Below, piece after piece: positions 9,983 through 18,259 of a stretch of 64,000 nt of DNA. The notes beneath the pieces are model-generated. The model had not been told where the DNA came from. It saw only the letters and a list, made by a program, of their open reading frames with translations, and searched no databases. Location: assembly GCF_038049925.1 (NCBI RefSeq), contig NZ_CP145809.1, positions 1,984,001-2,048,000 on the forward strand, given 5' to 3'. Source of the DNA: Georgenia sp. M64. Its GTDB lineage: Bacteria > Actinomycetota > Actinomycetes > Actinomycetales > Actinomycetaceae. Each line of letters begins with the position of its first letter. The first letter of the stretch is position 1. The translations under genes were made by a program, and so were the position numbers.

Positions 9983-12495
9983 GCGGCCCGGGGCCCGCGC
10001 CGGCGGGCGGCGGGGCGCACCTGCCCGCGGCCGGCCGGCGCCTGCCGGTGAGCACCTACCGGCTGCAGCTCGGGCCGGACCTGACCTTCGCCGCGGCGGA
10101 GGCGCTCCTGCCCTACCTCGACGACCTCGGTGTCACCGACCTCTACCTCTCCCCCGTCCTCCAGGCCGCACCCGGGTCCACGCACGGCTACGACGTCGTC
10201 GACCACACCCGGATCAGCGACACCATGGGGGGCCGTGCCGGCCTGGAGAGCCTCGCCGCCGCGGCGCACGCCCGCGGCCTCGGCATCGTCGTCGACGTCG
10301 TTCCCAACCACATGGCGGTGCCCACCCCCGCCTGGCACAACCGGGCCCTGTGGTCGGTGCTGCGTCACGGCGCGGACTCGCCCTACGCCTCGTGGTTCGA
10401 CATCGACCTCGGCGGCGACGACGGCGTGCTCATGCCGGTCCTCGGCACCCGGGTCGGGGAGGTCCTCGCCTCGGGCGAGCTCAGGGTCGAGCGTCTCGTC
10501 GTTCCGTCCGAGCCGGAGGCCGGCGAGCAGGTGGTGCTGCGCTACTTCGACCACGTCTTCCCCGTCCGGCCCGAGACCGAGCACCTCCCCCTGGCGGAGC
10601 TCCTCGAGCGCCAGCACTACCGCCTCGCGTACTGGCGGGTCGCCGACGAGGAGCTCAACTACCGCCGGTTCTTCGACGTCGGCACCCTCGCCGCGGTCCG
10701 CGTGGAGGTGCCGGAGGTCTTCGACGCCACCCACGCCCTGCTCCTCGAGCTGTTCGACGCCGGGGTGATCGACGGCTTCCGCATCGACCACCCCGACGGC
10801 CTGGCCGACCCGCGCGGCTACCTCCGCCGGCTCGCCGAGGCGACCGGCGGAGCGTGGGTCGTCGCCGAGAAGATCCTCGAGGGCGAGGAGGAGCTCCCCG
10901 GCGACTGGCCCGTGGCCGGCACCACCGGCTACGACGCGGCCTGGCGCCTCCACGCGCTCCAGGTCGACCCGGCCGGCGCCGTCCCGCTGGCCGACCTCAT
11001 GCACGAGGTCACCGGGATCTCGGCCGCCCTGCCGGCGGTCGTCGAGGAGGCCAAGCGGCAGATCGTCACCACCTCGCTCTACGCCGAGGTCCACCGGCTG
11101 GCCACGCTCGCCGCGGAGATCTGCCACGACGACATCCGCCTGCGCGACCACACCTTCCGCGCGCTGCACGACTGCTTCGCCGAGCTGGTCGTGGCGATGG
11201 ACCGCTACCGCGCCTACGTCGTGCCGGGCGAGCCCGTCCCCGCCGCCGAGGAGCGGGTGGTCCGCGAGGCGGCGGAGATCGCCCGGGGCCGTCTCGAGGC
11301 CGACCGCCACGACACCCTCGAGGTCGCCGTCGCCCTGGTTCTGGGCCAGGAGACCGGCAGCGCGGGACGGACCCACGAGGCACGCCGCGCCGAGCTCATG
11401 GTCCGCTTCCCGCAGGTGTGCGGGGCGGTCATGGCCAAGGGGGTCGAGGACACCGCGTTCTACCGCTGGACGCACCTGGTGAGCCTGTGCGAGGTGGGTG
11501 GGGTGCCCTCCCGGTTCGGCATCGGCCCGGACGAGCTCCACGCCTGGGCGGGCCGCTCGGGCGCGAACTGGCCCGCGACGATGACCGCGGGGACCACCCA
11601 CGACACCAAGCGCGGGGAGGACGTCCGCGCGCGGATCGGGGTCATCTCCGAGCACGCCGACGCCTGGGCCGAGCTCGTGCACTCCCTGCGGGAGGCGACC
11701 GCCGCGGCGCGCCCGGCCGACCTGGACGGCCGCACCGAGAACCTGCTGTGGCAGACGCTCGCCGGGACCTGGACCGAGGCCGGTCCCATCCCCGCCGAGC
11801 GCCTCCAGGGCTACCTCACCAAGGCCGTGCGCGAGCAGAAGTCGTGGACGACCTGGACCGCGCCGGACCTCGCCCGTGAGGCCGCGCTGCTCGACCACGC
11901 CGCCGCCCTGCTCGAGCACCCCGCCGTCGTCGAGGGGTTCGGCCGGTGGGTGGAGAAGGTCGCCCCCGCGGTGCGCGCGTCGGTCCTGGGCACCAAGCTC
12001 CTGCAGCTGACCATCCCGGGCGTCGCCGACGTCTACCAGGGCAGCGAGATCACCCAGACGTCCCTCGTCGACCCCGACAACCGCCGGCCCGTGGACCACG
12101 CCGCCCTCGCGGCCCGCCTGGCGGAGCTCGACGGCGGCGTCCGGCCTGCCGACCTCGACGACGAGAAGCTGGCCCTCACCGCCGCTGCCCTGCGGCTGCG
12201 GCGCGCCCACCCCGGCGCCTTCGTCGGTCCGGCCGCGGGGTACCTGCCGCTGCCCACCACCACCGGCCACGCGGTCGCGCTGGCCCGCACCGAGGCCGAC
12301 ACCCCGGCCGTCGTGGCGGTCACCACCCGGCTGGCCGGGGCCACCGCCCGGGTGCACGGACTCCCCGACGCCACCGTCGTGCTGCCCGAGGGGTCCTGGC
12401 GCGAGGTCCTCACGGGGACGACCTTCGAGGGCGGTCCGTGCCGCCTCGGGGACCTGCTGGCCTCCTCGCCGGTCGCGCTCCTGGAGCGGGCGTGA
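9979..12495 (+). CDS. treY: Maltooligosyltrehalose synthase TreY
   Basis: 838-residue GH13_26 enzyme that converts the reducing-end alpha-1,4 bond of maltodextrins into the alpha,alpha-1,1 bond of maltooligosyltrehalose. Typical start region STYRLQLGPDLTF and conserved segments: VDVVPNHMA (Asn110-His111), nucleophile Asp270 in GFRIDHPDGL, Glu297 in VVAEKIL, and Asp542 in TTHDTKRGED. The GTG at 9979 overlaps the glgX stop (GTGA); a GTG at 10048, directly before STYRLQL, is the alternative. It overlaps treZ in the same manner, so all three proteins are probably made from one message in matched amounts. Confidence 0.95.
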   Translation: MSGPGPAPAGGGAHLPAAGRRLPVSTYRLQLGPDLTFAAAEALLPYLDDLGVTDLYLSPVLQAAPGSTHGYDVVDHTRISDTMGGRAGLESLAAAAHARGLGIVVDVVPNHMAVPTPAWHNRALWSVLRHGADSPYASWFDIDLGGDDGVLMPVLGTRVGEVLASGELRVERLVVPSEPEAGEQVVLRYFDHVFPVRPETEHLPLAELLERQHYRLAYWRVADEELNYRRFFDVGTLAAVRVEVPEVFDATHALLLELFDAGVIDGFRIDHPDGLADPRGYLRRLAEATGGAWVVAEKILEGEEELPGDWPVAGTTGYDAAWRLHALQVDPAGAVPLADLMHEVTGISAALPAVVEEAKRQIVTTSLYAEVHRLATLAAEICHDDIRLRDHTFRALHDCFAELVVAMDRYRAYVVPGEPVPAAEERVVREAAEIARGRLEADRHDTLEVAVALVLGQETGSAGRTHEARRAELMVRFPQVCGAVMAKGVEDTAFYRWTHLVSLCEVGGVPSRFGIGPDELHAWAGRSGANWPATMTAGTTHDTKRGEDVRARIGVISEHADAWAELVHSLREATAAARPADLDGRTENLLWQTLAGTWTEAGPIPAERLQGYLTKAVREQKSWTTWTAPDLAREAALLDHAAALLEHPAVVEGFGRWVEKVAPAVRASVLGTKLLQLTIPGVADVYQGSEITQTSLVDPDNRRPVDHAALAARLAELDGGVRPADLDDEKLALTAAALRLRRAHPGAFVGPAAGYLPLPTTTGHAVALARTEADTPAVVAVTTRLAGATARVHGLPDATVVLPEGSWREVLTGTTFEGGPCRLGDLLASSPVALLERA

Positions 12496-14279
12496 GCGCC
12501 GGGTCCCCCGCCGGGCCGGGGACTCCCGTCCCGGCCGGGACGCCGGTGCGGGTCTGGGCGCCGGACGCCGGCACCGTCGAGCTCGTCTCGGGCGAGGCGC
12601 GCACGCCGATGAGCCGGGAGGACGGCGGGTGGTGGCGCTCGGCCGCCGCCCTGGCGCCCGGCACGGACTACGCCTTCGCGCTCGACGGCGGTCCGGCCCT
12701 GCCGGACCCGCGCAGCCCGTGGCAGCCGCACGGCGTCCACGGTCCCTCACGGACCTTCGACGTCTCCGCGCACGCCTGGACCGACGGGAGGTGGGCCGGG
12801 CGCTCCAGCCTCGGTGCGGTGATCTACGAGCTGCACATCGGCACCTTCACCCCCGAGGGCACCCTTGACGCCGCCATCGGCAGGCTGGACCACCTGGTCG
12901 ACCTGGGCGTGGAGATGGTCGAGCTCATGCCCGTCGCAGCCTTCCCCGGCACGGCGGGCTGGGGCTACGACGGCGTGGCGCTGTACGCGGTGCACGAGCC
13001 CTACGGCGGCCCCGCGGCGCTGCAGCGCTTCGTCGATGCCGCCCACGGCCGCGGCATCGCGGTGTGCCTCGACGTCGTCTACAACCACCTCGGGCCCTCG
13101 GGCAACTACCTGGGCGCGTTCGGGCCGTACTTCACCGAGCGCCACCACACCCCCTGGGGGGCGGCGGTCAACCTCGACGGCGGCGACGCGGCCGAGGTGC
13201 GCGCGTTCGTCGTCGACAACGCCGTGCGCTGGCTGCGCGACTTCCACATCGACGCCCTGCGCCTGGACGCCGTCCACGCCCTCGTCGACGACTCCGACCG
13301 GCACGTCCTCGCCGAGCTCGCCGACGCCGTCGCCGCGCTCGAGCACGAGGTGGGCCGGCCGCTCTCGCTCATCGCCGAGTCCGACCTCAACGACGCGCGG
13401 ATGGTGACTCCCACCGCCGACGGCGGGCTGGGGATGACCGCGCAGTGGAACGACGACCTCCACCACGCCCTCCACGCCCTCGTCACGGGCGAGCGGCAGG
13501 GCTACTACGCCGACTTCGGGTCCGTGGCGACCCTGGCCAAGGCGCTGACCGAGGTCTTCGTCCACGCCGGGGAGTTCTCCTCCTTCCGCGGGAAGGTCTG
13601 GGGCGCGCCGGTCCCGCCCGAGGTGGACCGGCGCCGGTTCGTCGTGTTCTCCCAGGACCACGACCAGGTCGGCAACCGCGCCCTGGGCGACCGGCCCAGC
13701 CGGGCGCTCACCCCCGGCCAGCTCGCGATCTCCGCCGCCGTCGTCCTCCTGGGGCCCGGCACGCCCATGCTCTTCATGGGCGAGGAGTGGGGGGCGACCA
13801 CGCCGTTCCAGTACTTCACCGACCACGCGGAGCCCGAGCTGGCCGACGGCGTGCGGGAGGGACGCTCGCGCGAGTTCGGCACGCACGGCTGGGCCGAGCT
13901 CTACGGGCACGACATCGTCGTGCCGGACCCGCAGTCCCCCGCGACCGTGGTGGCCTCGCGCCTGGACTGGGACGAACCGGCACGGCCCGGCAACGCCCGA
14001 CTCCTGCGGTTCTACACCGATCTCGTGCGGCTGCGCCGCGAGCCGGACATCGCCTCGGGCGACCGGGCAGCCACGGCCGTCCAGACGGGGCCGGACCAGC
14101 TGGTGATGCGTCGCGGGGGCCTCGCCGTCGTGATCAACCTCGGCCCGGAGCCCGCGACCCTGGGGCTGGGGTCCGCGGCCGGGGAGGTGCTCCTGTGCTG
14201 GGACGGGGAGGGGCTCGGCGTGCACGGGTCCGAGGTCGAGCTGTCCGGCCACAACGTGGCGGTGCTGCGGCTGGCGTGA
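12492..14279 (+). CDS. treZ: Maltooligosyltrehalose trehalohydrolase TreZ
   Basis: 595-residue GH13_10 enzyme that cleaves trehalose off maltooligosyltrehalose, completing the TreYZ pathway. N-terminal beta-sandwich (VRVWAPDAGTVELV...) then the barrel with Asp259 (ALRLDAVHAL), Glu296 (LIAESDL) and Asp391 (SQDHDQVGNR). The GTG start overlaps the treY stop (GTGA). Trehalose serves as compatible solute and, in mycolate makers, as lipid carrier; here the operon with glgX points to supply from glycogen. No treS, treP or otsAB is visible in the window. Confidence 0.95.
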   Translation: MSAGSPAGPGTPVPAGTPVRVWAPDAGTVELVSGEARTPMSREDGGWWRSAAALAPGTDYAFALDGGPALPDPRSPWQPHGVHGPSRTFDVSAHAWTDGRWAGRSSLGAVIYELHIGTFTPEGTLDAAIGRLDHLVDLGVEMVELMPVAAFPGTAGWGYDGVALYAVHEPYGGPAALQRFVDAAHGRGIAVCLDVVYNHLGPSGNYLGAFGPYFTERHHTPWGAAVNLDGGDAAEVRAFVVDNAVRWLRDFHIDALRLDAVHALVDDSDRHVLAELADAVAALEHEVGRPLSLIAESDLNDARMVTPTADGGLGMTAQWNDDLHHALHALVTGERQGYYADFGSVATLAKALTEVFVHAGEFSSFRGKVWGAPVPPEVDRRRFVVFSQDHDQVGNRALGDRPSRALTPGQLAISAAVVLLGPGTPMLFMGEEWGATTPFQYFTDHAEPELADGVREGRSREFGTHGWAELYGHDIVVPDPQSPATVVASRLDWDEPARPGNARLLRFYTDLVRLRREPDIASGDRAATAVQTGPDQLVMRRGGLAVVINLGPEPATLGLGSAAGEVLLCWDGEGLGVHGSEVELSGHNVAVLRLA

Positions 14280-14625
14280 GCGACGGCTTCGGACCGGTCC
14301 GGGTCACCGGACGGCCCGCGCCCCCCGGACGGGTCGGGCCGCTCCGGTCGTGGCCTGCTCGCGCTGCTCGAGCCCTGTTCGCGCCGGTCGTGGGGTTCTT
14401 GCGCCGGTCGTGGCGTCCTCGCAGCCCCCGAGTCCGCACGTGGTGGCCGGGTCAGCAGGTATCGGGTTGAGTCCGAGGGCAACTTCCTGCTGACTGGGCA
14501 ACACACCCTCGACCTCGGCTGCAACCCGCGAGCTCGCGGCCGCCACCCGGCCACCGCCGCAACCCGCGAGCTCGCGGCCACCGGATCGAGGCAGACGCGC
14601 TCCCGTCCCGGCGCCGGGCCCGGCC
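14280..14625. repeat. Convergent intergenic region with three kinds of repeat
   Basis: 346 nt between convergent genes, no ORF believed. It holds (i) three copies of a 13-mer GCGCCGGTCGTGG at 14341 (one mismatch), 14381 and 14401; (ii) an imperfect hairpin with arms around GTCAGCAGG (14451-14459) and CCTGCTGAC (14486-14494), extendable with mismatches; (iii) two identical 21-bp copies at 14521-14541 and 14559-14579, each containing the 14-bp palindrome CCGCGAGCTCGCGG. Items (ii) and (iii) may act as terminators of treZ or of the opposing gene. Confidence 0.7.
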
Positions 14626-15852
14626 TCAGCGGCTGGTGGGGCGCGCGCCGGGGTGGTGCCGGGCGAACTTGCGGAACTGGTTCGCCTGGGCCGCGGCGAT
14701 CTCCGCCCACCGGCGCGGGTCGCGCTCCGCGCGGTAGAGGAGCGGGTTGGTCGCCCGGCCCGCTCGTGCCAGCCGCCGGACGAGGGCTGCGTCGGCGGCG
14801 GGGACGTACCGGCGCACCAGGCGCAGCGGCACCACGTGGAAGAGGTGCTCGGCGGTGCCCACGCGGGGCTCGGCCGGCGCGCCGTCGACGAACGCGCGCA
14901 CGTACATCTCCGCGACGTCGTAGCCCGACGCCGTCACCGCGTAGCCGCTGCGGCCCACGCGCGGGTTGACCTCGAGGAAGCGGTGGACGCCGTCACGCGG
15001 GTCGCGCTTGAGGTCGACGTTGGCGAACCCTCGCCAGCCGACGTGCTCGAGCAGGCGCCGCGCCTGGTCCACCGCGTCGGGGTGGACACCGGTCACCTGC
15101 GCCACGGAGTTCCCCAGGGCCCCCGGGGTGTGCTCCTCCAGGAGGACCCGTCCGTACTGAGCGAAGCGCCACACGCCGTCGGCGTCGAAGAAGAGGTTGA
15201 CGGCGGCCATCTCCCCGTCGCCGCCCGGGACGAGCTCCTGGACGAGGAGGTCCCCGGGGAAGCCGGCGGCGGCGATCCGGGCGAGGACGGTCGCGAGCGC
15301 CGCGGGGTCGTCGGCGTGGTCGACCTTGCGCTTGCCGTCGAAGGTCACCTCGTGGAACGCGCTGGTCGAGGCCGCCTTGACCACGACCGGGAACGTGAGG
15401 TCACGCACCGCGTCGGCCCCGTCGGCCGCCCTGAGGACCACCGTGCGCGGGACCGGCAGGCCGAGCCCCTCGCACAGCGCCGTGAACCGGCCCTTGTCGG
15501 TGATCCGGGCCATCGCGGCGGCGTCGGCGTAGGGCACGACGACGTCGGGCTCGAGCTCGTCGCGGCGGGCGACGACGACGTCGACGAGCCAGTCCGCGCT
15601 GGCCAGCACCAGGTGGCGACGGTCCGGCTCCTCGGCGGCGACCGCACGGACCGCCGCGACGACGGCGTCGGGGTCCGACATGCCGGGGATCTCCCGGTGG
15701 TCCACCGCGACCGAGCGGCGCACCGCCCAGGTGGTCACGGCCGAGAGGACGACCGAGCGTACGCCGTAGCGCTCGTGGAAGGTCCGTGCGGTGGCGTAGG
15801 CGCCGAGGTCGCCGCCCAGGATGATCGGGCGGACGTCGGAGGTGGGGGCCAT
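14626..15852 (-). CDS. ATP-grasp carboxylate-amine ligase, D-aspartate-ligase-like
   Basis: 408-residue ATP-grasp enzyme. An N-terminal Rossmann-like preATP-grasp part (IILGGDLGAYATARTFHERYG) is followed by the ATP-binding subdomain (LTFPVVVKAAS, then LLVQELVPGGDGEMAAVNLFF) and the metal-binding end FLEVNPRVGRSGY. Architecture and length resemble D-aspartate ligases that add the interpeptide-bridge residue to the peptidoglycan stem lysine, and the A4alpha cross-bridges of many Micrococcales fit that, but substrate specificity is inference. ATG start with GAGAGGA 5 nt upstream; TATGCT (15884-15889 on the minus strand) is a good -10. Transcribed alone. Confidence 0.75.
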   Translation of the reverse strand: MAPTSDVRPIILGGDLGAYATARTFHERYGVRSVVLSAVTTWAVRRSVAVDHREIPGMSDPDAVVAAVRAVAAEEPDRRHLVLASADWLVDVVVARRDELEPDVVVPYADAAAMARITDKGRFTALCEGLGLPVPRTVVLRAADGADAVRDLTFPVVVKAASTSAFHEVTFDGKRKVDHADDPAALATVLARIAAAGFPGDLLVQELVPGGDGEMAAVNLFFDADGVWRFAQYGRVLLEEHTPGALGNSVAQVTGVHPDAVDQARRLLEHVGWRGFANVDLKRDPRDGVHRFLEVNPRVGRSGYAVTASGYDVAEMYVRAFVDGAPAEPRVGTAEHLFHVVPLRLVRRYVPAADAALVRRLARAGRATNPLLYRAERDPRRWAEIAAAQANQFRKFARHHPGARPTSR

Positions 15853-15883
15853 GCGGTCCTCTCAGGGGTGGGCTGCAGTGGCG

Positions 15884-15889
15884 AGCATA
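15884..15889 (-). promoter_or_regulatory. -10 element of the ATP-grasp gene
   Basis: TATGCT on the minus strand, 31 nt before the ATG, giving a leader of about 25 nt that contains GAGAGGA. No clear -35. Confidence 0.45.
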
Positions 15890-16004
15890 GGCGGGGTGCG
15901 CACCCGCGGCCCTACGGCACCCGACGGTGCGGCCGGCCCGGGCGCCGACCGGACGCCGCGGCGGAGGGACGGCGCGCCCTGCTGACGCCCGACGGCGGGA
16001 GACC

Positions 16005-16010
16005 TAGCCT
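16005..16010 (+). promoter_or_regulatory. Leaderless -10 of the DUF3000 gene
   Basis: TAGCCT followed by 6 nt and the GTG at 16017. The spacing puts the transcription start on or next to the start codon and favours 16017 over the GTG one codon earlier. Confidence 0.55.
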
Positions 16011-16016
16011 GGGGTG

Positions 16017-16595
16017 GTGAACGGTGACCGGGTGGCACCACCCGACTTCGAGGCGGCGCTGCTGAGCCTGCGCGGGCACCGCCTGCGCCCGGAGCTCCAT
16101 CTCGAGGAGATTCCCGCGCCGTCCCGGCTCGCCCCCTATGCGCTCGCCCTGACCGGTGAGGTCAACACCGACCCGGGCTCGGACCCGGACTCCTTCCTCG
16201 GGCACGGCCGGTTCGTGGTCCTGCACGACCCCGCCGGCCAGGACGCCTGGCACGGCACCTTCCGTGTGGTCGCCATGGCCAAGGCCCGCCTCGAGGACGA
16301 GCTCGGCGCCGACCCGCTCCTCGGCGAGGTGGGCTGGAGCTGGCTCACCGACGCGCTGACCGACGCCGGTGCCGGGTACCACCACCTCTCCGGCACCGTC
16401 ACGCGGGTGCTGTCCGAGACCTTCGGGGGCCTGGAGCTGCGCGGCGGCGAGGTGGAGATCGAGGTGCGCGCGTCCTGGACCGCGACGACGCCCGACCTCG
16501 GCCCCCACCTCCGGGCGTGGGCCACGCTGACGTGCACAGCGGCCGGCCTCGAACCGCTGCCGGAGAACGTCACCGCGCTCACCCGGCGACACTGA
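16017..16595 (+). CDS. DUF3000 family protein
   Basis: 192-residue soluble protein restricted to actinobacteria, of unknown role. It shows the family body: an N-terminal helix FEAALLSLRGHRLRPEL, FVVLHDPAGQDAWHGTFRVVAMAKARLE, then GWSWLTDAL and YHHLSGTVTRVLSETFGGL. It precedes the ribonuclease D gene, as in many Streptomyces and Micrococcales genomes, where the pair sits near hemE, dxs and acn. I place the start at 16017 from the leaderless promoter; GTG 16014 is immediately before. No catalytic residues can be named. Confidence 0.85.
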   Translation: MNGDRVAPPDFEAALLSLRGHRLRPELHLEEIPAPSRLAPYALALTGEVNTDPGSDPDSFLGHGRFVVLHDPAGQDAWHGTFRVVAMAKARLEDELGADPLLGEVGWSWLTDALTDAGAGYHHLSGTVTRVLSETFGGLELRGGEVEIEVRASWTATTPDLGPHLRAWATLTCTAAGLEPLPENVTALTRRH

Positions 16596-16819
16596 GCACA
16601 CCCGGCGGCCCTGAGCACGCCCCCGCCGCGTCCCGCGGCGCGGCAGAGGGCACGCCGCCACCGCAACGCCCCCCACGCGACGGTGGAGAGCGCGGCAGCC
16701 CGGCCCGCCCTGGGGCCGGTCGGGCGCGGCGCGGCGGCTGCCGAGCGGCTCAGCCCGATTGCGGCGGACGTCACCGGCGCGGCTTCGGGACGACGCGTCG
16801 CCGCGCGCGGGTGGGCAAG

Positions 16820-16825
16820 TAACGT
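16820..16825 (+). promoter_or_regulatory. Leaderless -10 of the ribonuclease D gene
   Basis: TAACGT, then GGGGCC, then the GTG at 16832: exact TANNNT-N6-start spacing. Indicates separate transcription from the DUF3000 gene. Confidence 0.55.
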
Positions 16826-16831
16826 GGGGCC

Positions 16832-18103
16832 GTGCCCCAGACGCCCGACGCCGCCGGACCTGCCCGTCCTGAGGGAGCCGCGACGTCCGTGGCCGAGCCG
16901 GCGCCGCCGGCCGCCGAGCCCCTGACCGAGCCCGCCGGCGGCGTGCCGCCCGTGACCGACACACCGTCCGCGCTCGAGGCCGCGGTCGCGGCACTCGCCG
17001 GGGGCACCGGCCCGCTCGCCGTCGACGCCGAGCGCGCCTCGGGCTACCGGTACGGCCAGAGCGCCTACCTGGTCCAGCTGCGTCGCGCGGGTGCCGGGAC
17101 GGTGCTCCTCGACCCCGTCCCGCTCACCGACCTCGGCGGCCTCGCCCGCGTCATGGGCGAGGCGGAGTGGGTGCTCCACGCCGCCGACCAGGACCTGCCG
17201 TGCCTGCGCGAGCTCGGGCTGGAGCCGCCGAGCCTGTTCGACACCGAGCTGGCGTCGCGGCTGCTGGGCCGCCAGCGCGTCGGCCTGGCCGCCGTCGTCG
17301 CCGAGAACCTCGGCTACGCGCTCGCGAAGGAGCACTCCGCCGCCGACTGGTCCACCCGACCGTTGCCTGCGGCGTGGTTGCGCTACGCGGCCCTGGACGT
17401 CGAGCTGCTGGTCGAGCTGCGCACCGTCCTCGTCGACCAGCTCGACGACGCCGGCAAGCTCACCTGGGCCCTGGAGGAGTTCGAGCACGTCCGCACCGCA
17501 CCCCCGGCTCCCCCGCGGCCGGACGCCTGGCGACGCACCTCGGGGCTCCAGGCCGTGCGGTCCCCCCGTGGCCTGGCCGTGGCGCGCGAGGTGTGGCTCG
17601 CCCGGGAGGAGCTCGCCCGGCGCCGGGACCGCTCTCCGGGACGGGTGCTGCCGGCGGCGGCGGTGGTCGCCGCCGCCCAGGCACAGCCCAGGACCGTCGA
17701 GGACCTCCTGCGCCTCCCCGAGTTCGCGGGCAAGGGCACCCGCCGCCACGCCGCCTACTGGCACGCGGCCGTGGCACGCGGCCTGCGGCTCCCCGACAGC
17801 GAGCTGCCACCCCGGCGGGCACCTCTCGAGCCCGACCACCTCCCGGCCCCCCGGTCCTGGCCGGAGCGCAACCCGGAGGCCGCCGCACGCCTGGAGGTCG
17901 TACGGACCGCGGTGCGGACCCGAGCGGCCGAGCTCGAGCTGCCCCAGGAGAACCTGCTGGCCCCCGCCCTGCAGCGCCGCCTCGCCTGGGACGGCACGGA
18001 GACCACGGCTGCGGCGGTCGGCGACCGCCTCCTCGCCCTCGGAGCGCGCCGGTGGCAGGCCGAGCAGGTCTCGGGAGTCCTCGCGGCCGCGCTCAGCGAC
18101 TGA
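16832..18103 (+). CDS. rnd: Ribonuclease D with HRDC domains
   Basis: 423-residue 3'-5' exoribonuclease of the DEDDy class that trims tRNA and other small RNA 3' ends. After a Pro/Ala-rich 45-residue lead the exonuclease motifs are complete: Asp65 and Glu67 (VDAERASGY), Asp119 (HAADQD), Tyr185 and Asp189 (LRYAALDVELL). The C-terminal half contains an HRDC domain (about 240-320: AREVWLAREELARRRDRSPGRVLP) and a second HRDC-like region. Leaderless GTG start. Neighbour of DUF3000, a conserved actinobacterial pair. Confidence 0.92.
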   Translation: MPQTPDAAGPARPEGAATSVAEPAPPAAEPLTEPAGGVPPVTDTPSALEAAVAALAGGTGPLAVDAERASGYRYGQSAYLVQLRRAGAGTVLLDPVPLTDLGGLARVMGEAEWVLHAADQDLPCLRELGLEPPSLFDTELASRLLGRQRVGLAAVVAENLGYALAKEHSAADWSTRPLPAAWLRYAALDVELLVELRTVLVDQLDDAGKLTWALEEFEHVRTAPPAPPRPDAWRRTSGLQAVRSPRGLAVAREVWLAREELARRRDRSPGRVLPAAAVVAAAQAQPRTVEDLLRLPEFAGKGTRRHAAYWHAAVARGLRLPDSELPPRRAPLEPDHLPAPRSWPERNPEAAARLEVVRTAVRTRAAELELPQENLLAPALQRRLAWDGTETTAAAVGDRLLALGARRWQAEQVSGVLAAALSD

Positions 18104-18259
18104 GCTGGACCGTCCACGGCAACCGACGACGACGGTCCTCGGCCGGGCGACGGTGGGCGGCGGCTGAGGCCGACGGCGGCGGTGATCGGCGGCTGACGGA
18201 GGGACCCGGTAGGCTCCGCGGGTACCTGATACCGACAGTGCCGTCTACCAGGAGGTCCC

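Noticed and set aside
9469-12750. 1093-codon minus-strand frame opposite glgX/treY
   Set aside because: Antisense shadow; the plus strand carries intact GH13 catalytic residues throughout.
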